Shown piece after piece: positions 34,371 to 46,739 of a stretch of 64,000 nucleotides of DNA (positions are counted from its first letter, which is position 1; every line of letters starts with the position of its first letter). Below the pieces are notes generated by a model. The model saw nothing but the letters and a program-made list of their open reading frames with translations. It was not told the origin of the DNA and did not search any database. The DNA is from Bactrocera neohumeralis. Its lineage: Eukaryota; Arthropoda; Insecta; Diptera; Tephritidae. The stretch covers positions 21,012,017 through 21,076,016 of the forward strand of contig NC_065919.1 of NCBI RefSeq assembly GCF_024586455.1, given 5' to 3'. The translations under genes were made by a program, and so were the position numbers.

Positions 34371-35799
34371 AAAACAAAATTAAAATTGATTTCAAGTGCA
34401 TAAATAACCATTTCATGCAAATAATACATTTTTTGAAGCAACGCCAATTGAAATAATTACTGCTTTAAAGCAACTTTTATCTAAAATGTGAAAGCTTCAA
34501 CAAATTTTAATTTAAAAAAATTGCAAAAAATCCAATTCAAAATAATATACACAGCAAGAATTTTGAAAAAGACAGCGTCAGTCTGCTGCCAGCAACAATT
34601 TTTCGTGCGCCTAATAAAGCGCGTGTCCAACTGTTGGCGCTTTACGCCGCACTTCCTCCAAAAAGACTTGCAACTCTAAGCAACTGACGGTATGTTTGCG
34701 CTTTCCCTACCCAAAGTAATGGCCGCTAAAATTTCTTTCGCGCATTACCGCTCAATTTTCCACTAAATTATACAGTTATACTCCCCCCTCAACGCTCAAC
34801 CAGCCACCTTCACGCCTCCAATGCCTTCAACCTGCCAATCAACACAACAAAACCAGCAAATACTGTGTCTGCAAGAGCAAGTAATTAGCAGTTATGTATG
34901 AATTGTGTTTGAACAAAAAAAAAAAAATAGAAAAAATGGCAAATATTTCGAAACGTGAGCGCGCCTGTCGTGCTTTCGGTTCCACACAAGAGTAAGGCTT
35001 CTTTTCGTTTGCGCTACTGACAGACATTGTATGCATAATTTAAGAGGAAAGAAAAAAAAAAATTAAACGATAAACAAAAACAACAAACGAAAGCTTAAGC
35101 AAGCAGAAAGCAAAACCAATTGTATTTGCAGATTTTTCTTTAAATATACATGCATACCTACATATATATACTATTTTTTGTTTATTTAATTTAAAGCAAA
35201 ACGTTTCTTACCTAAATACTATTATTATTAATTAATTAATTAATGTTTATAATTATATTGATAATTTATAATTATAATTGATTATAATTATTATAATAAT
35301 TTTTTTTTTAATTTTAAATAATATTTACGTTATTGTGTTAATTTATAATTGTATAATTTAAATTATATCACAATGAAAGCAGTAAATTTAAAAACAAAAA
35401 TAATTCAAAATATACACACATCTATACATACACACAACCATATACATACATTAAAAGAAAGAAAGCGAAAATTTACAAAAATGTGTCTAATTTTTCATTT
35501 GATTTGCTGCAACAAATATTTGCTTGCAATACAAACAGCAGCCGAGCGCCGATTTTTGCTAAAATTCTTTTTGTTAAATAAATGAAAAGTCGTAAAAGAG
35601 TTGTTGCGGCGCAAAATAGTTTTTAAACAAGAGTACGCTTTCATTATTTTAAAGTAAAAATGCTAAAAAAAAAACATGCGACAACAATTTTCACAGCTTG
35701 ACTCCTGAAAATATGCAACATATCGTCAGCTAAAATGCTAAACAAAAAATGCAAAAAAATCAAAATTAAGTTTGTTATTGCTTACGTCATATTTTCAGC

Positions 35800-35960
35800 T
35801 ATCGCTGTCATATATAACCAAAATATAACCAATATATAACCGGTATATAACCATTTTATAACCAAAACTCAAATTTTGTTCCAATATGAGTTCTACTTAT
35901 ATCGTTTTTCTTTCGCCTGTTAACTAATGAAAAGTGATGTTACGTTATTTTGAATCTTAG
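35800..35960 (-). repeat. dispersed repeat, copy 3 (reverse)
   Basis: On the minus strand it shows the same series: aaagtgatg, cgaaagaaaaacgatata, ttttggttataaaatggttatat and then four TATAT-GGTTAT units. It lies in the presumed gish 3' UTR. Confidence 0.7.
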
Positions 35961-36099
35961 CTGACAATATTTTGCATACTGCTGTTTAGCTGCAGCCATT
36001 AGCCACTTCCATTATTTCCAAACCTTGTATGGGTGCCTTAAAAACAGCATGAATTTTTATGAAAATAATTTCGTGATCAACAAATAATTTCGTTTCATG

Positions 36100-36240
36100 T
36101 TGTTGTTGTTGTAAAGGCAGAATTCTGTCGCGTTAATATTTCTTGAACGGATAAAAATCCGTGTCCATTCCGGTTACGTACACCCGACTGTCGTTCGAAC
36201 GGTTGATGTGATGTTCGTTTCATCACAGGCAGCGGCGTTG
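36100..36240 (+). repeat. fragment of a common dipteran dispersed repeat
   Basis: gttgttgttgtaaaggcag followed by ggataaaaatccgtgtccattccggttacgta and cccgactgtcgt resembles a repeat I remember from many fly genomes. Class uncertain. Confidence 0.4.
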
Positions 36241-39200
36241 GAGCTCCTTGTAGCCAAGGTTGCCACCGCATCTATAGTGTTTTGTATATAAACAAGTACG
36301 CTCACGTTGCATAGTGTTGAAGCACATTTTTAATAACAATTCACAACTGGAAATGTTAGTTTAACAACCAACAACGACAACAACAGCAAAACAATGTTTA
36401 ACCAGTGCTGTAAGCAGTTGCCACATTTTTGTTATGACTTTTAAGTTACTATACCCGTTAGCTCCTCTTCATTGTGCTGCGCAGTTGGGTTATTTATCTT
36501 ATATTACATTTTTTTTCATCATGACTGTGTTAAGTTTTAGGAATGTTTCGTTGTTTTTTCCAAAATACAATTAAGGCTGTGCGATTTAGCGTTTAAAAAA
36601 TTGCTGCTAACCGTCTTTTTTATTTGCTGTACGTTGAGAAAATTGTGGTGTTCAGTCATTCATTTTTCTAACCTCAATTTTTCGCTAATATGTAAAGTAA
36701 ATATTGCTAAATGAAAAAAAAAAACATGACGTTACAAAAAAAATTTAATAATTACAGAAAGAACAGCTTAAAAATAAAAAATAGAAATTTAATTTATTAA
36801 ATTGAGCAAATTCTACATGTTGTGGAAATATTTTTTTTTTTAATTCAGAATTTTTTTTAATTGTATAATTTTCTTTATTTTAGATTTTTTTTTAATTTTT
36901 TTTTAATTTTAGATTTTTTTTTAATTTTAGATTTTTTTTAATTGTTTTTTTTTTAAATTGTAGTTTTTTTTATTTCAATTTTACTTTACTATTTCTTTGT
37001 TTTTCTTTGCTAAGGAAATGAAAATTTAAATGTATAGTATTTTTAGTATCCAAAAAACGATTCGCCTAAAATATTTTTTGTATTAATAGTAAGCAATTAA
37101 ACACGTGTAAACTACGCTGATTATGCTATAAATTACTAATTTTTTTTAAGTAAAATATTTTATTGCATAAATTGTAAATTTAGACAAAATTTTTGAAAAT
37201 TTATTTTTTAATTACATTTAAACATTGTTATGAAAATGCGTTTACACAACTAGTTTCTTAGTAAAATGGCTTAATTATGCAAATTATGTGGATTTCGAAC
37301 TTAACTAGACCAAATATTAAAAGCAAAAATCACATAAAACAAAATTATTGCAACTAAAATGACTTAAATTGTAAATTAGGCTAAGTTCTGCTACTCATTA
37401 CTCATTTAAAAGCATTTGTGAAAAGATCTAAAATATGTCTCGTGGGTGAGGAGTTGAAGGTTGGAATCCAAAAATGCCGATATTACAAAAATGCTGCAGT
37501 TTTTTTTGTTGGCTTTTTGCATGAGACAATTATAAATAACTTATAAACGTATTTTATATATAATTTTTTTAAATAGTAAAATAATTGGCTGCTAATTAAA
37601 TAAGTTGTAAACATAAATTGTATTAATTAATAAATCAGCAACAAAATCTTTAAACCGTATTTTTTATTATACAAATTTGTTTAATCACACATATTTTTCT
37701 AGTGCTGCAGTTTAAAAAAAAAGTTTGTCACTTAAAATTTATTTTTTGAGCACGGCAACTATTTAATTTATAGCATAATTGAAAGACAAGAAACTCGGCG
37801 AAAATTCTCACTTTTTGTAACGAAACTATACAGATTGGAGTGCCTTACATTTATAGCTTTTTAGTTCAAATTACAAATTAATTTTTTAAAGCAATTGAAA
37901 AAATATATTTTTTGAAGTTCCATTATTTATTTCTGAAATTAAAAAATATACATATTATGTAATTTTTCCGCACTATATACATACGTATTTGAAATTCTAG
38001 CATGTTTTTTTTAATTTGAATTATTTTTTTTTAACTGAATTACAAAAAAAAAAAACATAAAAATTTAATAGAATTTATAATCTATCAGCCTTGTTTTAAT
38101 TTAAATTTAATTTTAAATTTTTTTTTGAAATATTAAAAAAAAATTATTTAATTAACAAAAAAAGAATAAAATTTACAATAAACAAATTTTATTCTATTGA
38201 GAAATTTAATTTTACTAAGAAATTTAATTGTATTAAATTTTTTAATGTCAAATTATTATTTGTTCAATTATTAAAAACATATATTTTTCCAGTTCTAGTT
38301 CCATTTTTATTTTCTGAATGTAAAAATTATACCATTACTACATGTGTATTTGTATGCATGTATTTGAAATTCTTTATTATTAGTTTTTTCATTCTATTTT
38401 TTTTTTTAAATTGAATTTAAAATATTCAAAATATTAGAATTTAAATTCATTTTTTTTTTGAAAATCTTGAAAAATATACATATTTTAATTTACAAAAAAA
38501 TAAAATAATATACTTTTCAAAAAGCAAATATTCTATGTATTAAGAGTTTAAATTTTATTAAATTTTTCTTACTTTCAAACAAAAAGTAATAGAATTTCAC
38601 AAACAAACTAATAGAAGAAAGAAAAGATAAATTTATGAAACCGAATTATTTTTCTTTTGAAATTCAATTAATCTTCTTTTAATTTTATTAAATATTTTTC
38701 TGGAAAGTTTAAAAAAAATATTTAAATTTATTAATTTTTTAATTAAAAAAATAATGTAATAGTATTTCTAAAAAAATTTGTGTAGACTAAACAAAAATAA
38801 TAAATTTATAAAACAAAATTCGTTTTTTTTTGAAATTCAGAAAAATCTTCTTTTAATGCGATTAAATATTTTCTTAGAAATTAAAAAACAAAAAACAAAA
38901 ATGTTGTTGACTTTTTGTTAAAACATTAGTATACTTTAAAAAGAAGACAGAAGAAATATTAATAACTTCAAAACCTGATAGAGATTGTGATTTGGCATTA
39001 ATTGTAGTAAGTTTGAAAATAAAAATTTCAAGAATATTTATTTAAATTTTCATTTCTTTCAACGATTTCCAGCAAATTTTCGAAAAGTATTCCAAAAAGT
39101 TTATAATTTTAATTTTTGGTTCCTTTTTTTAATAAAATTTAGTTTTGAAATGTTTTACAAATTTGCTTTTTAGGAAAATTCCAAATAATATTCCAACAAA

Positions 39201-39659
39201 AACTTTTAGAAATTAATTTTTTGATGTTTTGGCATTTTTGTTTGTTTGTATTATTAAGAATAAAAATATGTTTTGTAAAAGAAAACTTTCAAAATACATA
39301 CATGCCAACAAAATCTTTTTAGAATTTTAATTTCGGTTTTTTGGCGTTTTTTTATTTACAAAAAAAAAAATTGTTTTAAAATGTTAACGAATTATTAATT
39401 TTTTTTTTTATCAAAAATAATTAATTAAAAGTCAAACGTTTTTAAAATATTTGTTTAATAAGATTGTATTAAATTTTTCATAATTTATAAATTTATTTAA
39501 TAAATAATAATTTAATAATAAAAATATATTTACTGAGTATATTATTTCATATAATTTTTTGTTTGCAAAATTTTTTTGCTAATTTTAAAATAATTTGTTT
39601 TTATAACGCTGAATTAGTATAATTGCTTTCATAAGAAACATATTCTTTATATATTGTTT

Positions 39660-39785
39660 TTAATTTTTTTTTTTAATATTTTTTATTTTATTTAATTTTT
39701 TATTTTTTTTATTTTTTATTTTTTTTTTTTATTTTTTTTTTTTTTTATTTTTTTTTTTTTTTTATTTTTTTTTATTTAATTTTTT
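39660..39785. repeat. T-rich low-complexity run
   Basis: Runs of T broken by single A, in the presumed gish 3' region. Confidence 0.85.
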
Positions 39786-41663
39786 ATTGTATACAGCTTT
39801 CCATTTTTTATATATGTATGTACATACATATGACTTATTGTTTTTTACATTTTTGTTTTATATATTCTTATATACATATGTATGTATGTATAGTTTTTAA
39901 ATTTTTTTTGTTTTCTATTTTTATTTTTTGTTTTTTTTTTGTTATTTTCTTTTAATATTTAAATTAAAAACGAAAATTCATAACTGTATAAAACGCTCTA
40001 AACGCCACCACCACTTAACGAATTTTTATATTTATAACACATTACAAGAAAACCAAATTACGCAAACTACCACAAATACATAGCAAAACGGAAAACAAAA
40101 ATACGTACAAGTTGGTGAAAGGGAGAAAACGAGGATAAAACGTATGCATAGTGATGTGACAAACAGAGAATTTGAATGTTGAAATGGAAAAAATATAAAA
40201 AAATTAAAAACAAAAAAAAATATAAATATATAAAATAAAAATATTTGAAAAAAAAAAAAAATAAATGAAGAATATACTTTAAATCGGCTGGCTGATGACA
40301 GTTATAGAAGATATCACTCAAACGTTGAATATTAAAAATAAAATAAAATAAAAAATACATTGCAGTTTAGTTAAAAGAATTTACATTTAAAAAGCAACAA
40401 AACAAGATTCTACAACAACAACAAAATTACAAACAAATTTTTAAACTAAGTCAAAACAAACACACCGCTCTTTCTACGCTCTTCTTCACACACTCTTTTG
40501 TATAGTTAAATGGTAAAATAGTATATACACTATATTATATAAAATTAATTAATTAATAAAATAAGAAAATTAAAACAATTATGATATAAAAATTATAAAA
40601 TCACAAAAAATCCTGTAAAATACCATTTAGTAGTAATTTAATGAAAAAAACCAGAAAAAACAAAACTGATAAGCAAATAAAGAAATTATGTTTACAATAA
40701 AATTAAAAAATAATTTAATAATAATATGTATATGTATATAGAATTATAAATATATACGTACATACGTACATACATACATGCATACATCTGTATAAATGAT
40801 TACACAAACATAATTAAACGATAGCGATAGTCGCGAGGAGAAATCTAAACAAAATCTATCGAAAAAATAAAAATGAAGTTCAATGAAACAACTTCAGCGT
40901 AATTAAAAAAAATTAAAAAATTGTATTTAAATAAAAACCAGCAAAAGAAATACAAAAATCATGTATAAGCAAGCGATACATTTAAATATAAATATATACA
41001 TAGTAATGAAATAAACTAAATTAATAAATAAATAAATATATATACATACATATATGTGTATATAAATAGACGCATATTTACATTTATATGTATTAAGTAC
41101 TTGAAATTCGTAATTTTATTTGCATTGAGCCGATCATTGATTGATGATATGATCAGCGAGCTGGTGATCGTGAAGTTCATGATGATGATTGTGTGAGTAT
41201 GCTGATGCTAATTAAATTAAATTAATTAAGTCGTTAAGCTAAATACATATTCACATTCATAATGATATATGATTATATATATAGATATATATTTGGATCA
41301 TCATATGTACGTGTATGTATGTGTATAATGATATTGATGTTAAATTTAAACGTGAACCATTGAGAACAAAAGCAAATGAAAGAACAAAAATGAAATCCAC
41401 ATCAATGTCTTACGAGTTAGAAATTACATAAATGAAAACGTAAGCGAATTATAGCATGAAATGAGAAAAAAAAAACAAAAATAAAAAAGAAATGAAAATA
41501 AATAAAAAAGAAGCATTAAAAAATTTACTGACAAAGTATGAAACAAGATAAAACCTAAATGCAATTACTTACTACGCTGAATGAAATGGTATTGATTTCA
41601 AAGTGCGTGAATAAATGAGAAAAAATATATAAAATAAAATTTGGAATTTAATTTTTATTTTAA

Positions 41664-42028
41664 GTGGAGGGGGGCTATAGATTGACCGCCGTGCCATTCA
41701 AATACGGCGGCGAAGAACTGACAAGGGGCATGCATCAGCTACATACATACATACATATATGGTTACTACTGAGCGTAATGTGTGAAAGATTAAAGCCCAC
41801 CATCAGCAAACTGATTGGACCTTATCAGTGTGACTTAAAGTGGCTTTTGACAGCTCCAAAAGCTCTGTCAGGATCGAAAGGGACTTTTCCGAGCCGTTCG
41901 ATAGCAAACGAGGTTTCAGACAAGGCGACTCCCTATCGTGCGACTTCTTCAATCTGCTGCTGGAGAAAATAATTCGAGCTGCAGAGAATAATGGATCGTC
42001 TCAGTGTGACTCTCACAAAAATCACTGA
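41664..42028 (+). pseudogene. non-LTR retrotransposon reverse transcriptase fragment
   Basis: Frames here read CERLKPTISKLIGPYQCDLK, then in another frame SSVRIERDFSEPFDSKRGFR followed by QGDSLSCDFFNLLLEKIIRA, which is the RT finger/palm block QGDxLS. The frame is broken between the two and the YADD part is missing. It lies 0.8 kb upstream of the ChaC gene. Confidence 0.8.
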
Positions 42029-42029
42029 T

Positions 42030-42660
42030 TTTCGCGTTTTTTATAAATAAATACATTCATGACGAATACAAAATGCTTTTTTTATGTTTATTTATTGTTG
42101 AAATGGCACATAAAAACAAAGGTTTGGACTAAAACAAAAATTTCCAAAATGTTATTATTTGTGCTACGCAAAACTTATTCTCAGTAAATGATTCAATAAA
42201 CAAAGTCCAATTTAATTAAAAAGGAAACGAAGTTTGCGTATTTTTGACAGTTAAATAGCTAAGCAAACAGAGTTGCAATTAATTGAGCGCAAAAAAACGT
42301 TTATAAAATATGCAGAATTAGGGAAATGATAAACGTTCTCTGTAATATACATACGTTCTCTGCTATAATTTACGTTCTCTGACAAAACCATGATTAACGA
42401 AAACATCTGGCAGCGCTGTGCGTAACAATTTTTTTGCGTTTGGTAATGTAGAAATATTGACGTTTTCTTATTGACAACATTTCGTAAATATTTACAAAAG
42501 GACACGTCTGTGCTACTGTGCTTAAGTGGTAATGGCTTAATAAATTTCTGACATTGAGACACAAAGGAAACATTTGGTGACTAAACAGTGGTAATAATCT
42601 ATAAATTCTAGTAAAGAAGAGTCTATATAACACTACATGTACATACATACTTATATACAA
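42030..42660. other. gish/ChaC intergenic, no gene seen
   Basis: A/T-rich DNA with three spaced copies of acgttctctg (42331-42382) and no supported frame. The minus-strand open frames here have no recognisable product. Confidence 0.4.
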
Positions 42661-42740
42661 AAATTTCCATTTTACATAGCGCTGCCGATTCTCTTTGTAT
42701 CATTTGCCGAGTTGACAAGTGCGTATAATCAAAATTTTTT

Positions 42741-42816
42741 GTAAGTTCATTAATGATAAGTTTCTTTTATAAAATGTAAAAAATTCTTTAATAAATTAAA
42801 AATTACACGCATTTAG
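42741..42816 (+). other. probable 5' UTR intron of the ChaC gene
   Basis: A consensus gtaagt donor at 42741 and a tttag acceptor at 42815-42816 bound a 76-base AT-rich segment, typical of short fly introns, ending 20 bases before the ATG. The upstream exon would end at 42740. No upstream in-frame ATG exists, so the protein start is unaffected. Inferred from signals only. Confidence 0.55.
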
Positions 42817-42836
42817 GTGAAAACAACGGAAAGGAA

Positions 42837-43865
42837 ATGCTTAGGAACCGAGATAATTTTGTGGCACTGTGTAAAGGTTTGAAATTGCCACTGAATGGTG
42901 AAATTTGCAGCAGCACGGAAGTACTTGTGAAGCATATTTATGAGAAATATTTTGAAAGAAGAATTTTGGAAGCCGACCAACCACCATGGCGCGATCCCAC
43001 TAATAACCTGTGTAAATCACTGCACATATCATCTAATCAGACACGTTTTATAAAACCCAGTGAAAATGATGTATGGATATTTGGCTATGGCTCGCTCATA
43101 TGGAAACCTGACTTCCCCTTTATTGATCGAAAACGCGGTTACATACGTGGATACCGTAGATTATTTTACCAAAATAGCATCGATCATCGGGGTACGAAAA
43201 CACGTCCGGGTCGTGTTGTAACCCTACTACCCACTGTTAGTTTGGAAAGTCGCGTTTACGGCATAGCTTATCGTATTTCCGAGGAGCATCGTGATGAAGT
43301 TTTGGCACATTTGGATTATCGCGAAAAGAATGGTTACGAACGTTGCGATTTACAATTCTTTGAATATCCCGAAGATTTGGATAATCACTTCATTATTACA
43401 ATGTATATAGCGACACCGGATAATTCATCGTATGCAGGAAACATGTGGCAAATACCAGTGATAGCGCAACAAATATTCACAGCTGCTGGTCCAAGTGGAC
43501 CGAATCGTGAATACCTCTTCAATTTGGCGAATGCCATGCGTGAACTCTTCCCAGGCGAAAAAGATCGTCATTTATTTGAATTGGAATCGGAAGTAAAACA
43601 GCTAATCGAAGAGTATGAGCCGAAATTGTTAGAGAAGGCATTAAAGAATGAAATTGTAGAAATAATTGAGACGGGCAATACGGACGGCGATGTGCGTGAG
43701 ACGGTAAGAGATGTGGAACATTTATATGAAGTATGCACACAACCCGGTTGGCGTGAAGATTTTCTGGTTAAGGAATTGGATAGCCTTAAGCAAATACTAG
43801 ATTCACTTCAAAGCAAAAAAAGTATTAGCACTCAAATTGAAAACGTTCCGGACATAGACTCTTAA
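42837..43865 (+). CDS. ChaC-type glutathione-specific gamma-glutamylcyclotransferase
   Basis: Intact single-exon reading frame of 342 residues. ChaC enzymes cut cytosolic glutathione to 5-oxoproline and Cys-Gly. The fold's nucleotide-like loop is VWIFGYGSLIWKPDFPF (residues 79-95), followed by the family blocks GYIRGYRRLFYQNS (101-114) and HRGTKTRPGRVVTL, and by HLDYREKNGYE (158-168), where Glu163 matches the catalytic glutamate of the family. GPSGPNREYLFNLANAMREL (218-237) is the conserved C-terminal helix. The core is like CHAC2, but about 75 residues precede and about 100 follow the core, longer than the small CHAC2 proteins I know. The first in-frame ATG is 42837. I believe the fly ortholog is CG10365 but cannot verify it here. 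Confidence 0.93.
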   Translation: MLRNRDNFVALCKGLKLPLNGEICSSTEVLVKHIYEKYFERRILEADQPPWRDPTNNLCKSLHISSNQTRFIKPSENDVWIFGYGSLIWKPDFPFIDRKRGYIRGYRRLFYQNSIDHRGTKTRPGRVVTLLPTVSLESRVYGIAYRISEEHRDEVLAHLDYREKNGYERCDLQFFEYPEDLDNHFIITMYIATPDNSSYAGNMWQIPVIAQQIFTAAGPSGPNREYLFNLANAMRELFPGEKDRHLFELESEVKQLIEEYEPKLLEKALKNEIVEIIETGNTDGDVRETVRDVEHLYEVCTQPGWREDFLVKELDSLKQILDSLQSKKSISTQIENVPDIDS

Positions 43866-44280
43866 GAAATTTTTTTGTTTTTTTTTTTTTTAATATGTGA
43901 TATATGAGTAAAAATTTGAAATATTGCTATGCATGTACATATTAATTTTAAATAACAAAAATACATTTAGTATTCGAAAATCAAAATGTAAGTAATTCGA
44001 AAATGTAAATGTACGTACAAGGTAGCTTAAAACGATGTCACAAATTGCATTGTCGCAAATATTGATATCGAATATCGATAAATAGATATCTTACCTCATC
44101 CATAACAAATTATATGAAACCGCTTTCTTTCTCTCGTAACCGTACTCTACTTTGAACTCTCAAGTTGATGATTTGAAGCTTTTTTGCTTTAACTTGGTTC
44201 TTGTAACGATTATGCAGTCCCTGCTTGGAGGGGAAAGCAATAAGTTAAAAGTCATCGAAATCACTTAACGGTAGGTTCTG
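43866..44280 (+). other. ChaC 3' flank
   Basis: A T-rich run follows the stop and then A/T-rich DNA. No perfect AATAAA was picked out near the stop. A palindromic TATCGATA (the core of the DREF site) lies at 44073-44080. No gene is visible. Confidence 0.4.
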
Positions 44281-44299
44281 TGTTGACGGGGTCAGACTG

Positions 44300-44640
44300 T
44301 AGAGAGAAGGGTGTTAGATGTTTAGGAAAATGGTTAGATTCATGCGAGGACTCGTTTCAATCTGGACATATATTTCGTATTTATATAATTTATGTACAGT
44401 ATCCAGAACGAAGTTGCGCAAGAGCCACACTAGATTCTCGCGGAAACTCGAGCTCTTCGTCTGCAATAGGTGGCTATTGGACTCCAAGTACGCACTAAGA
44501 AGGTGTTAATAGCTCCACTGTGAATAGTGTTCAGTACAGGTCGGAAACTGATCACGTCCGAAATGTTGTCGGTGCATTGTTCCAGTTCGTCGATGTGTTG
44601 GAGCAATGTCTTCCTGATATTCCGAGGAGGCGGCTCTATT
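44300..44640 (-). pseudogene. probable C-terminal fragment of a jockey-type retrotransposon
   Basis: Minus-strand words such as LQHIDELEQ, then VALAQLRSGYC in another frame, match the region after reverse transcriptase in jockey-like ORF2 proteins (ALAQLRSGYC). Stops interrupt everything. Weakly supported. Confidence 0.4.
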
Positions 44641-44689
44641 TAAAGCAAGTGACTGCAGGGGTATGATATGCTCCTTTATGGGAAGCCAG

Positions 44690-45312
44690 AAACGATTATT
44701 TTACATATGGCTCAAGACGCTTCGGCTCCCGGTCTTAGATCCAGTGTATTCTCTGGGTAGCCAAAGAACATCCGTTTGAAGGTAAAGTGAGAAGGCGAAC
44801 CATCCCTCCCCAGGTTGTGCGCTGAGCTTGGGACCGGCCACGTAAAAAACGCAAAACGCTCGTAAATAACAGCCCCGGATGAGAGAAACAAAAACTCGAT
44901 GAACAAAAACCAAATTCTATAATTCACTCATTATTCCCGTCCTGTTATATGGTGCAGAGTTATGTACCATGTCAACATCTGATGGGTCGACGTTACGAGT
45001 TTTAGAGAGAAAGATTCTGCGGAAGATTTATGGTCTTTTGCGCATTGGCCACGGTGAATGTCGCATTCATGGTTCAGCGAATTAACTATGTTTGCTAGGT
45101 CATGTCGTCCGAATGGACACAGACACTCTAGCTCTAAAAGTATTCGACGCAGAGGAAGACATCTACTTCATTGGAAAGATCTGGTGGAGAAGAACCTGGC
45201 TTCGCTTGGAGTATCCAATTGGCGCCAAACAGTGAAAAGGAAGAACGACTGGCGCGTTGTTGTAAACTCGGGTATAACTGCATAAGCGATGTCTACGCCA
45301 ATAAAGAAGAAG
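44690..45312 (+). pseudogene. internally deleted non-LTR element: 5' leader joined to 3' end
   Basis: 44690-44840 is the same leader as 59850-59995 (gccagaaacgatt..ttttacata, ctctgggtagccaaagaacat, gtgagaaggcgaa). From about 44925 it jumps to the ORF2 C-terminus: IIPVLLYGAELC, LRVLERKILRKIYG, LLGHVVRMDTD and later KDLVEKNLASLGVSNWRQ in shifted frames. It ends aataaagaagaagaag. Endonuclease and RT are missing. Confidence 0.75.
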
Positions 45313-45489
45313 AAGTTGATGACTGTGATGACAGATGGTCAAATGTGATACCTAAAATTTTAGGTTTGTTTGCCGTCAAAATTTTTACATCATCGACGGA
45401 AATGTTGAGATCCATTCCTCGCTTGTTTGTCCAGTTTGTGAAAAGGTTGGCCGCAAACTGCCTCTCCATAGACCGAGGGTTCTAATACC

Positions 45490-46300
45490 TAGATGTCTGT
45501 ACCCTAAATATTTAATTTTAGTCGGGACTTCGACACCATACAGCTAATAGCCTATATTCAGAGTAAAAGTGATGCTCATAAAACTGGATAAAACTAAATT
45601 ACAGAACTTTTGTGTACTCTATGAAACACCTATAGAACCAAGGAATTAATTAATGAAATTTGAGTTCGGAAACTCAATATAAGCTATCGAAACTCTCTTA
45701 ATAGAGTTCCGACGTCCACAATTCATTGCGAGGGTTGAACAACAATAGCAATTGGGTCATAAATACGTGTATACCGCCGAAACGTTAACATAATGATTGA
45801 CATTAATCGTTTATCCTGCGGCTAATTTCACAGCATCACGCTTAAGCTTTGCATGTGCTTTGTAGTTAGAACAGAGTGGCGCATGCGCGTGCTCACACAA
45901 GCCACCACACCGAGCCATAGTGTTGAGTGTGGCTCGTCAACACTTTTGTCACGCTGTTGGGGACTAAGCTACAATATCACACTATGCTTATTTTGCTATT
46001 TTTCTAATAATGTTGTTTTTGTTTTTTTGCTTAATGGTTTTTAGCCAAAGGTTCACTTAGAGCTGGACTGTGATTAGCAGCGACCTAACGAAATGGCAAG
46101 TCCCACGCCTATAAAGTAAACTGAGACTTGTGCTTGGTCGCATTTCGGTATTTCCGCTGGATCATAAAAAATTGCAATATAAAAGGGTGTTTCGATTAGA
46201 TGCGGAGCTCAAATAAGTTCGACTTCGCAAAATGCGATCAACTTTGATTACTATAACTAAAATTCTGAGCTGATAGCTGGATAGTATCAATACATACTAG
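45490..46300. other. no gene seen
   Basis: Mixed-composition DNA without a supported frame, probably degenerate mobile-element material. Confidence 0.35.
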
Positions 46301-46310
46301 TCAACTAAGG

Positions 46311-46595
46311 AAAACATTCGACCGAAGTGAGGTTCTGGTCCTTGTGGGGCAAGAATTATTGGCGTTTCTAATCTCTTAGATCCAATTAAGTATGTTGAAG
46401 TTCTAGTCGATTTAGGACGGCTTCTGCTGCCATATTCCAACGCTATTTGTTGTTTTGTATCAGAACAGAAAAACATTCGACCGAAGCTAACATGCTCTGT
46501 TCTTTTTGAGACATGAATTATTCTCGTTTCCAAACTGACGAATCCAATTCACTATACCGAAGTTCTAGTCGATTTAGGACGGCTTCTAAGAGAAG
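46311..46595. repeat. two-unit tandem repeat of about 160 bases
   Basis: aaaacattcgaccgaag at 46311 and 46470, and gaagttctagtcgatttagg followed by acggcttct at about 46398 and 46559. No protein. Confidence 0.75.
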
Positions 46596-46739
46596 TTCGA
46601 ATCTTTTTAGTGGTTTACCATATTTACTTTTAGAAAAAAGTTCTAAAAGTCTATTTGAAGCTTGAATCTATAGAGATTAAACATATAAGAAGTGATTAAC
46701 TTGTATTTGGCTTGACGGTACAGTTTGACAGCTGTCATA

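Larger units (their letters stand above)
33439..41640 (+). other. gish: presumed long AT-rich 3' UTR of gish and intergenic DNA
   Basis: No coding potential is visible after the readthrough frame closes. AATAAA hexamers occur at 33849-33854, 34613-34618 and many later places, so the true 3' end cannot be set. It contains a duplicated 120-base block (33950-34066 and 34246-34370), a reverse copy of a dispersed repeat (35800-35960), a repeat scrap at 36100-36240, and long poly-A/T stretches (36780-39785, 40190-41640). Confidence 0.5.

Noticed and set aside
43519..43740. Minus-strand open frame inside the ChaC gene
   Set aside because: It lies antisense to a well supported coding sequence and has no motif, so it is a shadow frame.
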